A stretch of 64,000 bases of DNA from Sneathia sanguinegens (GTDB taxonomy: Bacteria > Fusobacteriota > Fusobacteriia > Fusobacteriales > Leptotrichiaceae). The stretch lies in the NCBI RefSeq assembly GCF_001517935.1, contig NZ_LOQF01000004.1, forward strand, positions 50,048 to 114,047. Direction: 5' to 3'. Under the pieces are notes generated by a model. That model did no database searches, had not been told where the DNA came from, and saw only the letters and a program-made list of their open reading frames with translations. The position numbers and the translations under genes are program-made. Below are positions 53,628 through 63,936 of the stretch, one piece after another; the first letter of the stretch is position 1, and each line of letters starts with the position of its first letter.

Positions 53628-54903
53628 GGTTAAATTGTTATGTAGTTTATCTTTAGCTTTTTTAATTTTATCATGTTCTACAACAGAACCTAATTTAGTT
53701 GAAATAAAGGGGAAAAAACCTGAAAAAGTAGAACAAGTTGTAAAATTAAAAGAACAAGATAATGAAAAGATATTAAAAGATGAAACAATGTCAAAAATTG
53801 TATTTGATAGACATAAAAGAAAAATTAATCAAGATTTAAAAGGTGTATGGGTATCAACTGTATTCGGCTTAGATTTTTCAAAAACAAAAAATTATGATAT
53901 GGAAAAGCAAAAGCAAGAAATAGATGAAATAGTAAAGAATGTTAAAGATTGGGGATTGAATGCGATATTTTTGCAAGTTAAACCAAGCAATGCTGTTATA
54001 TACCCATCTAAAGTACATCCTTGGGATGCTTGTTTAACAGGTGTTGAAGGTGTAGATCCAGGTTATGATCCTTTAAAATATTTTGTTACAAAGGCTCATG
54101 AAAATAATATTGAATTACATGCTTGGATAAATCCATATAGAGCAGCACTTACTACAGATTTAAGTAAGTTATCAAATAGAAATGTAGTAAAACAACATCC
54201 AGATTGGGTATTTGAATTTAAGGGTAAACTATATCTAAATCCTGGAAAACCTGAAGTTGTAAAACATCTATATCAAAATATAGAAGAAATAGTTAAAAAT
54301 TATGATGTTGATGGTGTGCATTTAGATGACTATTTTTATCCATATCCAAATCAAGGTGAAAAAATCGCTAATTTTGATGAAGCAGAATATGAAAAATATG
54401 GAAAACAATATCCAACTATAGAAGATTATAGAAGGGCTAATGTTGATGATTTGATAAAAAATCTATCAGTTTCAGTTCATAAAATTAAACCTGAATTATC
54501 ATTTGGTGTAAGTCCATTTGGAATTTGGAGAAATGCAAAAAAAGATGAAAGAGGGTCTCTAACAGATGGTTTGGCAGCATATGATGATCTTTATGCAGAT
54601 ATAGTTAAGTGGATGGAAAATGGATGGATAGATTATGTAGCTCCACAAATTTATTGGGAAATAGGACATAAAAAAGCAGATTACAAGACTTTAGTTAATT
54701 GGTGGTCAAAAGAAGCAGAAAAGACTAATACTCCGCTATATATTGGAGAAGGAGTGTATAAATATGCTGAAAATAATTGGCCTAAAGATGAACTTATAAA
54801 ACATAGAGATATTAGAAAAGCTAATCCAAGTATAAAAGGATATATATTATTTAGATATGAAACACTAAAAAATAATCCAAAAATAGTAGAAGAAATGAGA
54901 TAA
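53617..54903 (+). CDS. GHL10-family lipoprotein (DigH-like peptidoglycan glycosyl hydrolase)
   Basis: 428 residues. Signal peptide with lipobox LILSC (Cys20), a charged linker (25-65), then a GHL10/DUF187 TIM barrel: GVWVSTVFGLDFSK, AIFLQVKPSNAVIYPS, ELHAWINPYRAA, VDGVHLDDYFYP, VSPFGIWRN, IDYVAPQIYWE. The Asp pair in HLDDYF is the likely catalytic site. In E. coli DigH acts on denuded glycans at the division site. The lipid anchor suits outer or inner membrane placement. It ends 2 bases before uvrB. Confidence 0.87.
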   Translation: MQNKVKLLCSLSLAFLILSCSTTEPNLVEIKGKKPEKVEQVVKLKEQDNEKILKDETMSKIVFDRHKRKINQDLKGVWVSTVFGLDFSKTKNYDMEKQKQEIDEIVKNVKDWGLNAIFLQVKPSNAVIYPSKVHPWDACLTGVEGVDPGYDPLKYFVTKAHENNIELHAWINPYRAALTTDLSKLSNRNVVKQHPDWVFEFKGKLYLNPGKPEVVKHLYQNIEEIVKNYDVDGVHLDDYFYPYPNQGEKIANFDEAEYEKYGKQYPTIEDYRRANVDDLIKNLSVSVHKIKPELSFGVSPFGIWRNAKKDERGSLTDGLAAYDDLYADIVKWMENGWIDYVAPQIYWEIGHKKADYKTLVNWWSKEAEKTNTPLYIGEGVYKYAENNWPKDELIKHRDIRKANPSIKGYILFRYETLKNNPKIVEEMR

Positions 54904-54905
54904 AA

Positions 54906-56867
54906 ATGAAATTTAAGCTATGTTCAAAATTTAAGCCTACTGGGGATCAACCAAAGGCAATAGATTTTCTTTATACCAATTTAAAATCTGGTATATATGA
55001 ACAAATTTTATTAGGTGTTACTGGAAGTGGTAAAACATTTACTATAGCTAATGTTATAGAAAAATTAAATAGACCAGCTCTTGTTTTGGCACCTAATAAA
55101 ACTTTAGCTGCTCAATTATATAATGAATATAAAAAATTTTTCCCAGAAAATGCTGTAGAATATTTTGTTTCATATTATGATTATTATCAACCTGAAGCAT
55201 ATATTCCTCAAACTGATACATATATAGAAAAAGATTCTTCTATTAATGATGAAATTGATAAATTAAGACATGCAGCAACAGCAGCTCTATTAACAAGAAG
55301 AGATGTGATAATTGTTGCATCAGTTTCAGCAATTTATGGTTTGGGATCAAAAGAAGCATATAGAGAAAATTGTTTACCAATAGATATAGAAATAGGGATA
55401 AGTAGAAAAAAATTAATATCAAGATTAATTGAATTAAGATATGAAAGAAATAATGTAGTACTTGAAAGAGGTAAATTTAAGGTAAAAGGAGAAACGATAG
55501 ATGTGTTGCCACCATATCAAGAAACAGCCTATAGATTTACCTTTTTTGATGAAGATTTAGAAAGTATTTATGAGATTAATCATATAAACTATAATAAAAT
55601 AAGAAAGATAAAAAGATTAACAATAATGCCAGCTACACATTATTTATCAATTTTAGATAAGCAAAGTATGTTTAATGAGATACAACTTGAATTAAATACT
55701 AGAGTAAAATATTTTGAAGAAAATAAAAAACTTTTGGAAGCTCAAAGAATAAAGCAAAGAACAGAGTATGATTTAGAAATGATAAATGAAATAGGTTATT
55801 GTAAAGGAATAGAAAATTATTCAAGATATTTAAGTGGTAAAAAAAGTGGAGAAGCTCCAGATACACTTTTAGATTATTTCCCAGAAGATTATGTAACATT
55901 TATTGATGAATCGCATATAACTGTTCCTCAAATAGCTGGCATGTATAATGGTGATCATGCAAGAAAAAAAGTTTTAATTGAAAATGGATTTAGATTGGAA
56001 TCTGCTTTTGATAATAGACCTCTAACAAGGGAAGAATTTTTCAAAAAGACGAAACAAGTAGTGTATGTTTCAGCAACACCTAGTGATTATGAATTAAGTC
56101 ATGCAAAAGATGAAATTGTTGAACAATTAATAAGACCTACAGGTATTACAGAACCTAAAATAGTAATTAGACCAACTAAAAATCAAATAGATGATTTGAT
56201 GGAAGAAATAAAAAAGTGTACAGAAAAAAATCAAAGGGTTTTAGTTACGACATTAACAAAAAAGATGGCAGAAGAATTAACTAGCTATTATGAAGAATAT
56301 AATATAAAAGTTAAATATATGCATTCTGAAATTGATGCAATAAAAAGAGTTGAAATAATAAAAGGTTTAAGAAATAAAGAATTTGATGTATTAGTTGGAA
56401 TTAATTTGCTAAGGGAAGGTTTAGATATACCGGAAGTAAGTCTTGTTGCCATACTTGAAGCGGACAAGGAAGGTTTTTTAAGATCAAGAAGATCTTTAAT
56501 TCAAACAATGGGAAGAGCAGCAAGAAATGTAGAAGGTAAAGTTATACTTTATGCAGATGTTTTAACAGATTCAATAAAAGAAGCTCGTCTGGAAGTAGAT
56601 AGAAGAAGAGAATATCAAGAAAAATATAATAAAATTAATGGAATAATTCCATATAATACAAGTAATAATGATATGGATTCTATGATGATAAAAGAAAAAG
56701 AAGAAAAAATTGTAGAAAAATTTTCTAGTGTTTCTGAAATAAATTTAAAAATAAAGCAGTTAGAAGTTGTTATGAAAGAGTATTCAAAAAATTTAGACTT
56801 TGAAAATGCTATAAAAATAAGGGATAAAATAAAAGAATTAAAAAGAATTTTAATGGAGTTGATGTAG
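54906..56867 (+). CDS. uvrB: UvrABC system protein B
   Basis: A 653-residue DNA helicase-like repair protein. Walker A GVTGSGKTF, beta-hairpin YYDYYQPEAYIPQTDTYIEK, Walker-B region FIDESHITVPQ, helicase motif VLVGINLLREGLDIPEVSL and QTMGRAARN, and the C-terminal UvrC-binding UVR motif (KQLEVVMKEYSKNLDFENAIKIRDKI, read in parts). It verifies lesions in nucleotide excision repair. UvrA and UvrC are not in this window. TAG is followed directly by the GTG of xseA. Confidence 0.98.
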   Translation: MKFKLCSKFKPTGDQPKAIDFLYTNLKSGIYEQILLGVTGSGKTFTIANVIEKLNRPALVLAPNKTLAAQLYNEYKKFFPENAVEYFVSYYDYYQPEAYIPQTDTYIEKDSSINDEIDKLRHAATAALLTRRDVIIVASVSAIYGLGSKEAYRENCLPIDIEIGISRKKLISRLIELRYERNNVVLERGKFKVKGETIDVLPPYQETAYRFTFFDEDLESIYEINHINYNKIRKIKRLTIMPATHYLSILDKQSMFNEIQLELNTRVKYFEENKKLLEAQRIKQRTEYDLEMINEIGYCKGIENYSRYLSGKKSGEAPDTLLDYFPEDYVTFIDESHITVPQIAGMYNGDHARKKVLIENGFRLESAFDNRPLTREEFFKKTKQVVYVSATPSDYELSHAKDEIVEQLIRPTGITEPKIVIRPTKNQIDDLMEEIKKCTEKNQRVLVTTLTKKMAEELTSYYEEYNIKVKYMHSEIDAIKRVEIIKGLRNKEFDVLVGINLLREGLDIPEVSLVAILEADKEGFLRSRRSLIQTMGRAARNVEGKVILYADVLTDSIKEARLEVDRRREYQEKYNKINGIIPYNTSNNDMDSMMIKEKEEKIVEKFSSVSEINLKIKQLEVVMKEYSKNLDFENAIKIRDKIKELKRILMELM

Positions 56868-58055
56868 GTGGAAATATATACAGTTAGTCAAATTAATGCA
56901 ATAATAAAAAATTATATAGAAAATGATGAATTTTTTAAATATGTCTGTATAGAAGGAGAAGTTTCTAATATAACATATCAATTAAAACATATGTATATGA
57001 GTATAAAAGATACAAGTTCTAAGATAAGATGTGCCTGCTTTAGCTATAAGTATAATAATATTCCTTTAGATTTGAAAGAAGGAGATAAAATTAAAGTTTA
57101 TGGTGCTATTAATGTATATTCATATGATGCTACAGTTCAAATAATAGCTAAAAAAGTTGAAAAAAAGAATAGTATTGGAGAACTTTACCAAAAACTTGAA
57201 GAATTAAAGAAAAAATATCAAATGAAAGGATATTTTTTAGAAAGTAATAAAAAAAGTTTGCCAAAATATCCTAGAATAATAGGTGTTGTAACTTCTGATA
57301 CGGGAGATGCAATACAAGATATAATAAGAAATGTACATAATAGGGATGAAAAAGTAGAAATTTATCTATATCCAGCAAAGGTTCAAGGAATAGGTGCAGA
57401 AAAAACAATAGTTAAGGGTATAGAGTTTTTTAATAAACATCCAGAATTAGGTGTAGAATGTTTGATAATAGGTAGAGGTGGTGGAAGTATTGAAGATTTG
57501 TGGTCCTTTAATACTGAAGAAGTTGTTGAAGCAATTTATGCTTCAGCTTTACCAATAATTTCTGCTGTTGGGCATGAGGCAGATGTGCTTTTATCAGATT
57601 TGGTAGCAGATGTAAGAGCTTCAACTCCTACACATTCAGCACATTGTTTGATACCAATAAGAAAAGAAATAGAAGATCAATTTATGCAATATAGAGAAAA
57701 AATGAAGAATTTATTAAATAAAAAAATAGAATTAATGAAAACCAAATTAGAATATATAAAAGATAAATTGAACTATGATAAATTTTATAAAAATGTTATT
57801 TTAGAAAAATATCAAAAATTAGATTATATAAATGAAAAATTAGATAATAATATTAAATTAAAATTGAAAGATAAAAAAAATATTTTGTTAAATAAGGCAA
57901 GTTTGTTAGAAAAATATAATATAGATAATATTTTTGATAGAGGTTTTACTATAAGCTATATAGATGATACTTTGATAAAAGATGTCAATATTACAAAAGG
58001 AAAGTTAATGAAAACAATATCAAAAGATAAAATAATATTAAGTGAGGTGAAATAA
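56868..58055 (+). CDS. xseA: Exodeoxyribonuclease VII large subunit
   Basis: 395 residues: N-terminal OB fold (VSQINAIIKNYIENDEFF, IEGEVSNITY) and the catalytic domain (IGVVTSDTGDAIQDI, IIGRGGGSIEDLWSFN, AVGHEADVLLSDLVADVRASTPT), with a coiled-coil tail. It degrades single-stranded DNA with the small subunit XseB, which is not seen here. Start is GTG 56868 immediately after the uvrB stop. The stop overlaps the deaminase ATG by one base. Confidence 0.95.
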   Translation: MEIYTVSQINAIIKNYIENDEFFKYVCIEGEVSNITYQLKHMYMSIKDTSSKIRCACFSYKYNNIPLDLKEGDKIKVYGAINVYSYDATVQIIAKKVEKKNSIGELYQKLEELKKKYQMKGYFLESNKKSLPKYPRIIGVVTSDTGDAIQDIIRNVHNRDEKVEIYLYPAKVQGIGAEKTIVKGIEFFNKHPELGVECLIIGRGGGSIEDLWSFNTEEVVEAIYASALPIISAVGHEADVLLSDLVADVRASTPTHSAHCLIPIRKEIEDQFMQYREKMKNLLNKKIELMKTKLEYIKDKLNYDKFYKNVILEKYQKLDYINEKLDNNIKLKLKDKKNILLNKASLLEKYNIDNIFDRGFTISYIDDTLIKDVNITKGKLMKTISKDKIILSEVK

Positions 58056-58537
58056 TGTATAAAAGAGAAGGATATATTTCATGGGATGAATATTTTATGG
58101 GCTTAGCTTTTTTATCAGCAATGAGAAGTAAAGATCCATCTACACAAGTAGGAGCTTGTATAGTTAAAGATACGAAAATAATTGGAATAGGATACAATGG
58201 TTTTCCAAAAGGAAGTAATGATGATGACTTATCTTGGGGAAAAACAGGGGATATACTTTATACGAAGTATCCTTATGTTGTTCATGCAGAATTGAATGCT
58301 ATTTTAAATAGTATTAATAATTTAAAAGGAAGTACACTTTATGTTACTCATTATCCTTGTAATGAATGTGCAAAGGCTATTGCACAATCAGGTATTTCAA
58401 AGGTAGTATTTTATTCTGATAAACATAAACATCATGAATTAACAAAAGCATCAACAACTATATTAACAAATGCAGGAATAAAGATAGAAAAGTATAAAGA
58501 CAGAGAAAAAGAAATAAATATTTGTTTCAAAGATTAA
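58055..58537 (+). CDS. dCMP deaminase family protein (ComEB-like)
   Basis: A 160-residue zinc deaminase. Zinc/catalytic motifs H78-A-E80 (VVHAELNAIL) and P-C102-x2-C105 (YPCNECAKAI), plus the N-terminal SKDPSTQVGACIV typical of dCMP deaminases. It makes dUMP from dCMP for thymidylate synthesis. It overlaps xseA by one base (TAATG). Allosteric residues cannot be judged by eye. Confidence 0.92.
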   Translation: MYKREGYISWDEYFMGLAFLSAMRSKDPSTQVGACIVKDTKIIGIGYNGFPKGSNDDDLSWGKTGDILYTKYPYVVHAELNAILNSINNLKGSTLYVTHYPCNECAKAIAQSGISKVVFYSDKHKHHELTKASTTILTNAGIKIEKYKDREKEINICFKD

Positions 58538-58610
58538 ATAAAGCTTGTTACTTTTATTAAATTAATTTATATGGTATAATTTTATTATTAAATAATATGG
58601 AGGAACTAGA

Positions 58611-60515
58611 ATGTTTGAAATTAAGTTACCAGATGGAAGTGTAAGAAACTGCGATAAAGAAATAACTGTACTAGATTTTGCTAAAAATTTATCAATAAGT
58701 TTGGCAAAAAAAACAGTTGGTGCAATATTTAACAATGTACAAGTAGATGTAACTTATACGATGAAAGAAGCTGGAGAACTGAAATTAATAACGATAGATA
58801 GCGAATTAGGTACAAATATTTTAAGACATAGTACAACACATATTATGGCACAAGCTGTTAAAAGATTGTATCCTAATACTAAATTAGCTATAGGACCAGT
58901 TATAGAAAATGGATTTTACTATGATTTTGATCCAGAAAAACCCTTTACAGATGAAGATTTGGTAGCCATAGAAAAGGAAATGAATAAAATAATAAAGGCT
59001 AATTACAAATTTCAAAGACATGAGTATAGTGTTAAAGAATTAATTGATAAATATGAAAAAGAAGGGGAAATTTACAAGGTTGAAATATTAAAAGGACTGG
59101 ATTCAGATAAAGCAAGTGCATATACACAAGGAGAATTTTTTGATCTATGTAGAGGAACTCATTTACCTTCAACATCTTATGTAAAAGCATTTAAATTAAT
59201 GAGTAAAGCTGGAGCATATTGGAGAGGAAACTCTGATAATAAGATGTTACAAAGAATATATGGAATAGCTTTCCCAACAAAGGAACAATTAGATGCACAC
59301 TTGAAAATGTTAGAAGAAGCTGAAAAAAGAGACCATAGAAAATTAGGTAAACAATTAGGTTTGTTCTTTTTAGATGAACATGGACCAGGTTTCCCATTTT
59401 TCTTGCCAAAGGGTATGGATCTTTTCTTAAGATTGCAAGAATTATGGAGAAAGGAACATGTTAAGGCAGGCTACAAGGAAATTAGAACACCTAGTATGTT
59501 AGACAAAGAATTATGGGAAATTTCAGGGCACTGGAAAAATTATAAGGAAAATATGTATACTTCAACTATAGATGAAAAGGTTTATGCAATTAAACCTATG
59601 AATTGCCCAGGAGGAATTTTAACTTATAAGAGTGAACTTAGATCATATAAGGATTTACCTTTGAAATTAGCTGAAATGGGGCATGTACATAGACATGAAT
59701 TTTCAGGGGCATTACATGGTTTGATGAGAGTTAGATCATTTACTCAAGATGATACTCATATTTTCTGTATGAAAGAACAAATAGAAGATCAAATAAAAGA
59801 AATAATTAATTTGTATGATAAATATTATAAATTATTTGGTTTTGAATATAATATAGAATTATCTACTAAACCAGAAAAAGCAATAGGAGATGATTCTTTA
59901 TGGGAAACAGCAGAAACAGCACTTAAAAAGGCTTTAAAATCTGCAAATAAAGAATATAAATTAAATCCTGGAGATGGAGCCTTTTATGGTCCTAAGATAG
60001 ATTTTAAAATGAAAGATTCTTTAGGTAGAATTTGGCAAACAGGAACTATACAATTAGACTTTAATTTACCAGAAAGATTTGATGCAACATATATAGGAGC
60101 AGATGGAGAAAAACATCGTGTTGTTATGTTACATAGAGCTATGTATGGAAGCTTGGAAAGATTTATGGGTGTTTTAATAGAACATTATGCTGGAGCTTTT
60201 CCAGTTTGGCTTGCACCAGTTCAAGTTAGAATAATGTCTATTTCAGAAGAACAAGCAGAATTTTCTAAGAAATTATACGATAGATTAATAGATTTAGGTT
60301 TCAAAGCAGAGTTAGATATTAGAGCAGAAAAAATAGGATATAAAATTAGAGAAGCTAATGCAGTTCAAAAAATACCTATACAACTTGTTATAGGTAAAAA
60401 AGAATGTGAAACAAATACAGTTAATATAAGAAGACATGGAAGTACAGAAACTGAAAGTATGGCTGTTGATGCTTTCATAGAAATGTTGAAAAAGGAAGTC
60501 GAACCTAATTTATAG
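58611..60515 (+). CDS. thrS: Threonyl-tRNA synthetase
   Basis: A 634-residue class II synthetase: TGS domain (1-60), editing domain with RHSTTHIMAQAVKRLYP and CRGTHLPS, catalytic core (FLPKGMDLFLRLQELW, MNCPGGILTYKS, RVRSFTQDDTHIFC, YIGADGEKHRVVMLHRA) and anticodon-binding domain. GGAGG lies before ATG 58611. The 73-base gap upstream holds a TATAAT (58575-58580) but no T-box. Confidence 0.98.
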   Translation: MFEIKLPDGSVRNCDKEITVLDFAKNLSISLAKKTVGAIFNNVQVDVTYTMKEAGELKLITIDSELGTNILRHSTTHIMAQAVKRLYPNTKLAIGPVIENGFYYDFDPEKPFTDEDLVAIEKEMNKIIKANYKFQRHEYSVKELIDKYEKEGEIYKVEILKGLDSDKASAYTQGEFFDLCRGTHLPSTSYVKAFKLMSKAGAYWRGNSDNKMLQRIYGIAFPTKEQLDAHLKMLEEAEKRDHRKLGKQLGLFFLDEHGPGFPFFLPKGMDLFLRLQELWRKEHVKAGYKEIRTPSMLDKELWEISGHWKNYKENMYTSTIDEKVYAIKPMNCPGGILTYKSELRSYKDLPLKLAEMGHVHRHEFSGALHGLMRVRSFTQDDTHIFCMKEQIEDQIKEIINLYDKYYKLFGFEYNIELSTKPEKAIGDDSLWETAETALKKALKSANKEYKLNPGDGAFYGPKIDFKMKDSLGRIWQTGTIQLDFNLPERFDATYIGADGEKHRVVMLHRAMYGSLERFMGVLIEHYAGAFPVWLAPVQVRIMSISEEQAEFSKKLYDRLIDLGFKAELDIRAEKIGYKIREANAVQKIPIQLVIGKKECETNTVNIRRHGSTETESMAVDAFIEMLKKEVEPNL

Positions 60516-60530
60516 AAAGAGGTGACTAAG

Positions 60531-61223
60531 TTGTATTATGATATAAATAATAATGATATAGAAAATATAGTCTCAAAAAAAATAAAGGGTTGTTATTCAT
60601 ATTTAACAGGAGCATTGATTATAACATTTTTAGTTAGTTTCTTTGCCTATACAAATGAAGCATTTAATGCAGTAGCTAATAATTTATTACCAATAGCATT
60701 AATTATTCAATTTGCAGTACCCTTTATGATGGCTATGTTTATTTATAAAGCAAAACCTGGAACACTTTTAATAGGTTTATTAGTTTATTCTGCAAGTACA
60801 GGTATATTACTTAGCTATATTGCACAAATATATACTATACAAAGTGTTTTAAGTGTACTAATGAGTACAATATGTTTATTTGCAGTTTTATCAATTTATG
60901 GCTTTATAACAAGAAGTAATTTGATGAGTTATTCGGGCTTCTTATTTGTAGGTCTAGTATCTATAATTATAATGTCAGTTATTAATATATTTTTAAGAAG
61001 TTCAAGTTTAGATTTGATGCTATCTATATTAGGAGTTATAGTATTTGTAATATATGTAGCCTATGATACTCAACTTATAAAAAATAAAATAGTTATATTA
61101 GCAAGACAAGGACAATTAGACTTGTTAGATAGGGTAGAGATAGTTGGAGCATTTTCATTATACCTTGATTTTATAAACTTATTCATATACCTTATTAGAT
61201 TATTCGGTAGAAGAAAAAATTAA
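60531..61223 (+). CDS. Bax inhibitor-1/YbhL-family membrane protein
   Basis: About 230 residues with seven hydrophobic helices and the BI-1 family pattern, including the sixth-helix YVAYDTQLIKNKIV followed by LYLDFINLFIYLIRLFGRR at the end. Members act as pH-sensitive calcium leak channels or protease modulators. TTG 60531 is preferred (AGAGGTG 6 bases upstream, giving a YYDIN... start); GTG 60522 lies inside that RBS. It is 15 bases after thrS. Confidence 0.85.
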   Translation: MYYDINNNDIENIVSKKIKGCYSYLTGALIITFLVSFFAYTNEAFNAVANNLLPIALIIQFAVPFMMAMFIYKAKPGTLLIGLLVYSASTGILLSYIAQIYTIQSVLSVLMSTICLFAVLSIYGFITRSNLMSYSGFLFVGLVSIIIMSVINIFLRSSSLDLMLSILGVIVFVIYVAYDTQLIKNKIVILARQGQLDLLDRVEIVGAFSLYLDFINLFIYLIRLFGRRKN

Positions 61224-61247
61224 TAATATAAGAAGGTGAGATAATTA

Positions 61248-62822
61248 ATGAAAGGATATTTTAGTTTAGTGTTGCATGCACATTTACCGTATGTTAGACA
61301 CCCAGAATACAAAGAATTTTTGGAAGAAGATTGGCTATATGAAGCTATGACAGAAACATATATTCCATTTTTAATGATGTTTGATAGATTGCATAGGGAT
61401 AATGTTGAATTTAATATTACTTTGACTATGTCAGGAACTTTATCTAATATGTTAAAAGATGATTTGCTTATGAGTAGATATTTAAAGCATATGGATAAAA
61501 TGGTTGAATTTTGCTCTAAAGAATTAGAAAGACTAAAAGATCAACCAGAAATGTTAAAAGTTGCTGAACATAATTATAAGACATTTAAAGATGCTAGGGA
61601 TTATTTCTTATTCTGTAATAAAAATTTAGTTTCAAGATTTAAATATTATCAAGATCTAGGGCATTTGGAAATAATACCAGTAACAGCGACACATGGTATG
61701 TTACCAATGATGAAAGATTATAAAGAAGCTGCAAATGCACAAGTATTGCAAGCTAAATTAGACTATATTGAAAATTTTGGAAGAGAGCCTAAGGGAATTT
61801 GGTTAGCTGAATGTGCATATTATCCTGAACAAGATAAATATTTAGCAAAGCATGGAATTAGATATTTTTTAGTTGATGCTCATGGAATAATGCATGCTGA
61901 TCCTAGACCAAAATATGGTGTATATGCACCTGTTTATACTGAAAATGGTGTTGCAGCCTTTGCAAGAGATCTTGAATCATCAGAACAAGTTTGGAGTTCA
62001 GAAATAGGTTATCCAGGTGATGGACTATATAGAGAATTTCATAAGGATGCTGGTTATGAATTAGATTATGATTATATAAAACCATATTTACATAGTGACG
62101 GAGTTAGAAGAAATATAGGTATCAAATATCATGCTATTACAGATAAAAAAGGAACATATAAGGCTATATATAATCCTGAAATGGCATATAATAGGGCAAA
62201 ACAACATGCTTATGACTTTGTCTTTAATAGATCAAAACAATTAGAATATTTAGCATCAAAAATGCAACATAGAAAACCTATAGTAATTTCTCCATATGAT
62301 GCAGAATTATATGGACACTGGTGGTATGAAGGGCCAATATTCTTGGAACATATATTTAGAGCAATGGCAATTTCTAATTTCAAGAGTATAACTCCTAGTC
62401 AATATTTAGATAAATATCCTATGAATCAAGTTGTAAATGTTAGTATGTCAAGTTGGGGAGCTAATGGTTACTATGATGTTTGGGTAGATGGTTCTAATGA
62501 CTATATTTATAGACATTTACATAAGGCAGCTGAAAAAATGATAGAAATTTCAAAATTAGAACCTATAAATGATGTTGAAAGAAGAGCTATGAATCAAATG
62601 GCAAGAGAACTTTTGATGGCACAAACTTCATGTTGGCCATTTATAATGTTCACAGGAACTATGGTAGGTTATGCACAAAAGAAAATTTCTGATCATACAA
62701 ATAGATTATTTAAATTATATGAAGATATAAAACATCATAGTGTAGATGAAGAATGGCTAAAAGAAATAGAAAGTAGAGATAATATCTTTAGAAATATAGA
62801 TTATAGAATATACAGAGGATAA
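61248..62822 (+). CDS. GH57 1,4-alpha-glucan branching enzyme
   Basis: A 524-residue GH57 protein of the Thermus TTHA1902 type. The nucleophile fits E188 in IWLAECAYYPEQ and the acid/base D351 in SPYDAELYGHWWYEGP; VLHAHLPYVRHPE is the GH57 motif 1. Family enzymes create alpha-1,6 branches in glycogen. With malQ at 31807 it indicates stored glucan metabolism, though synthase and phosphorylase are not in view. It ends one base before the desulfurase ATG, so the two may be co-translated. Confidence 0.9.
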   Translation: MKGYFSLVLHAHLPYVRHPEYKEFLEEDWLYEAMTETYIPFLMMFDRLHRDNVEFNITLTMSGTLSNMLKDDLLMSRYLKHMDKMVEFCSKELERLKDQPEMLKVAEHNYKTFKDARDYFLFCNKNLVSRFKYYQDLGHLEIIPVTATHGMLPMMKDYKEAANAQVLQAKLDYIENFGREPKGIWLAECAYYPEQDKYLAKHGIRYFLVDAHGIMHADPRPKYGVYAPVYTENGVAAFARDLESSEQVWSSEIGYPGDGLYREFHKDAGYELDYDYIKPYLHSDGVRRNIGIKYHAITDKKGTYKAIYNPEMAYNRAKQHAYDFVFNRSKQLEYLASKMQHRKPIVISPYDAELYGHWWYEGPIFLEHIFRAMAISNFKSITPSQYLDKYPMNQVVNVSMSSWGANGYYDVWVDGSNDYIYRHLHKAAEKMIEISKLEPINDVERRAMNQMARELLMAQTSCWPFIMFTGTMVGYAQKKISDHTNRLFKLYEDIKHHSVDEEWLKEIESRDNIFRNIDYRIYRG

Positions 62823-62823
62823 A

Positions 62824-63927
62824 ATGCAAGAAATTTATTTAGATAACGCTTCTACAACAAAAGTTGCTAAAGAAGTTAGAGAATATATGTTATATTGTAT
62901 GGAACATTATTATGCAAATGCAGATTCAATACATAATAAAGGTTTAGAAGTATCTAAGATAATTAATAAGGAAAAAGAAGTATTTCAAAAATTTGGACTT
63001 GATAAAAAAGAAATATTTTTCACTGCAGGTGGTGGAGAAGCAAATAATATATTATTTCAAGCTGTAGCTAAATATTATAAAAAAGGACATATTATTACGA
63101 CACCAATTGAACATCCCTCTATAATGGAAACTTGTAAAAATCTTAAAGATTATGAAGTGTCTTATGTTAAAGTAGATGAGTATGGAAGGGTAGATATAGA
63201 AAATTTATTAAATTTGATAAGAGAGGATACAGTTTTAGTTTCTATTGCATTTGTAAATAGCGAAGTTGGAACTATTCAAGATATAGCTAAAATATCAGAT
63301 TTAGTTAAGAAAAAAAATAAAGATATATATTTTCATACTGATTTTGTTCAAGGTTTGGGACATGTTAATGTAGATTTTAGTAAATTAAAAGTTGATGCTA
63401 TTAGTTTTAGTTCGCATAAAATATATGGACCTAAAGGTATGGGAGCCTTATATATTTCAAATAGAGTTAAGTTAAAACCTATTATTTATGGTTCAAATAC
63501 AGAAAATTCTTTTATTCCAAGAACAATGGCAAATGAATTAGTGCTAGGTTTTTTAAAAGCACTTAGTATGTTGGATGATAAAGATATAGAACATATGAAA
63601 AAATTAAAAGAATATGCAATAGATGAGCTAAAAAAAATAAAGGATATTAGAATTAATACTCCAGAAATATCTAGCCCTGGTATAATAAATTGTTCTGTAG
63701 AAAATACCAAGGGAGAGGTAATTATGAATTATCTATCATCAAAAGGTATATATATATCAACAGGTTCAGCTTGTTCTGTTAAAAAAGGAGCTAGTAGGGT
63801 TATAAAAGAATTGAAAATACCAAAAGAATATAACGAAGGAGCTATAAGAGTTAGTTTAAGTCGTTATACAACAAAAGATGAAATTGATACTTTTATAAGG
63901 GAATATAAGAATATAATTAATATAATG

Positions 63928-63936
<9 letters not shown>
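62824..63936 (+). CDS. Divergent cysteine desulfurase, NifS type
   Basis: A 370-residue group I desulfurase-like protein. YLDNASTT, PLP lysine K199 in SFSSHKIYGPKGMG and cysteine C317 in STGSACSVKKG are kept. Two motifs are altered: the usual GxTEAN is GGGEAN (69-74), and the RxGTxN segment is RTMANEL (233-239). It may supply sulfur to ThiI or MnmA for tRNA thiolation; a thiI gene often follows such genes, but the window ends here. It ends at a hairpin that leads into the terminal T run. Confidence 0.88.

Noticed and set aside
58538..58610. T-box leader upstream of thrS
   Set aside because: The gap is only 73 bases and lacks a T-box sequence, specifier stem and terminator.
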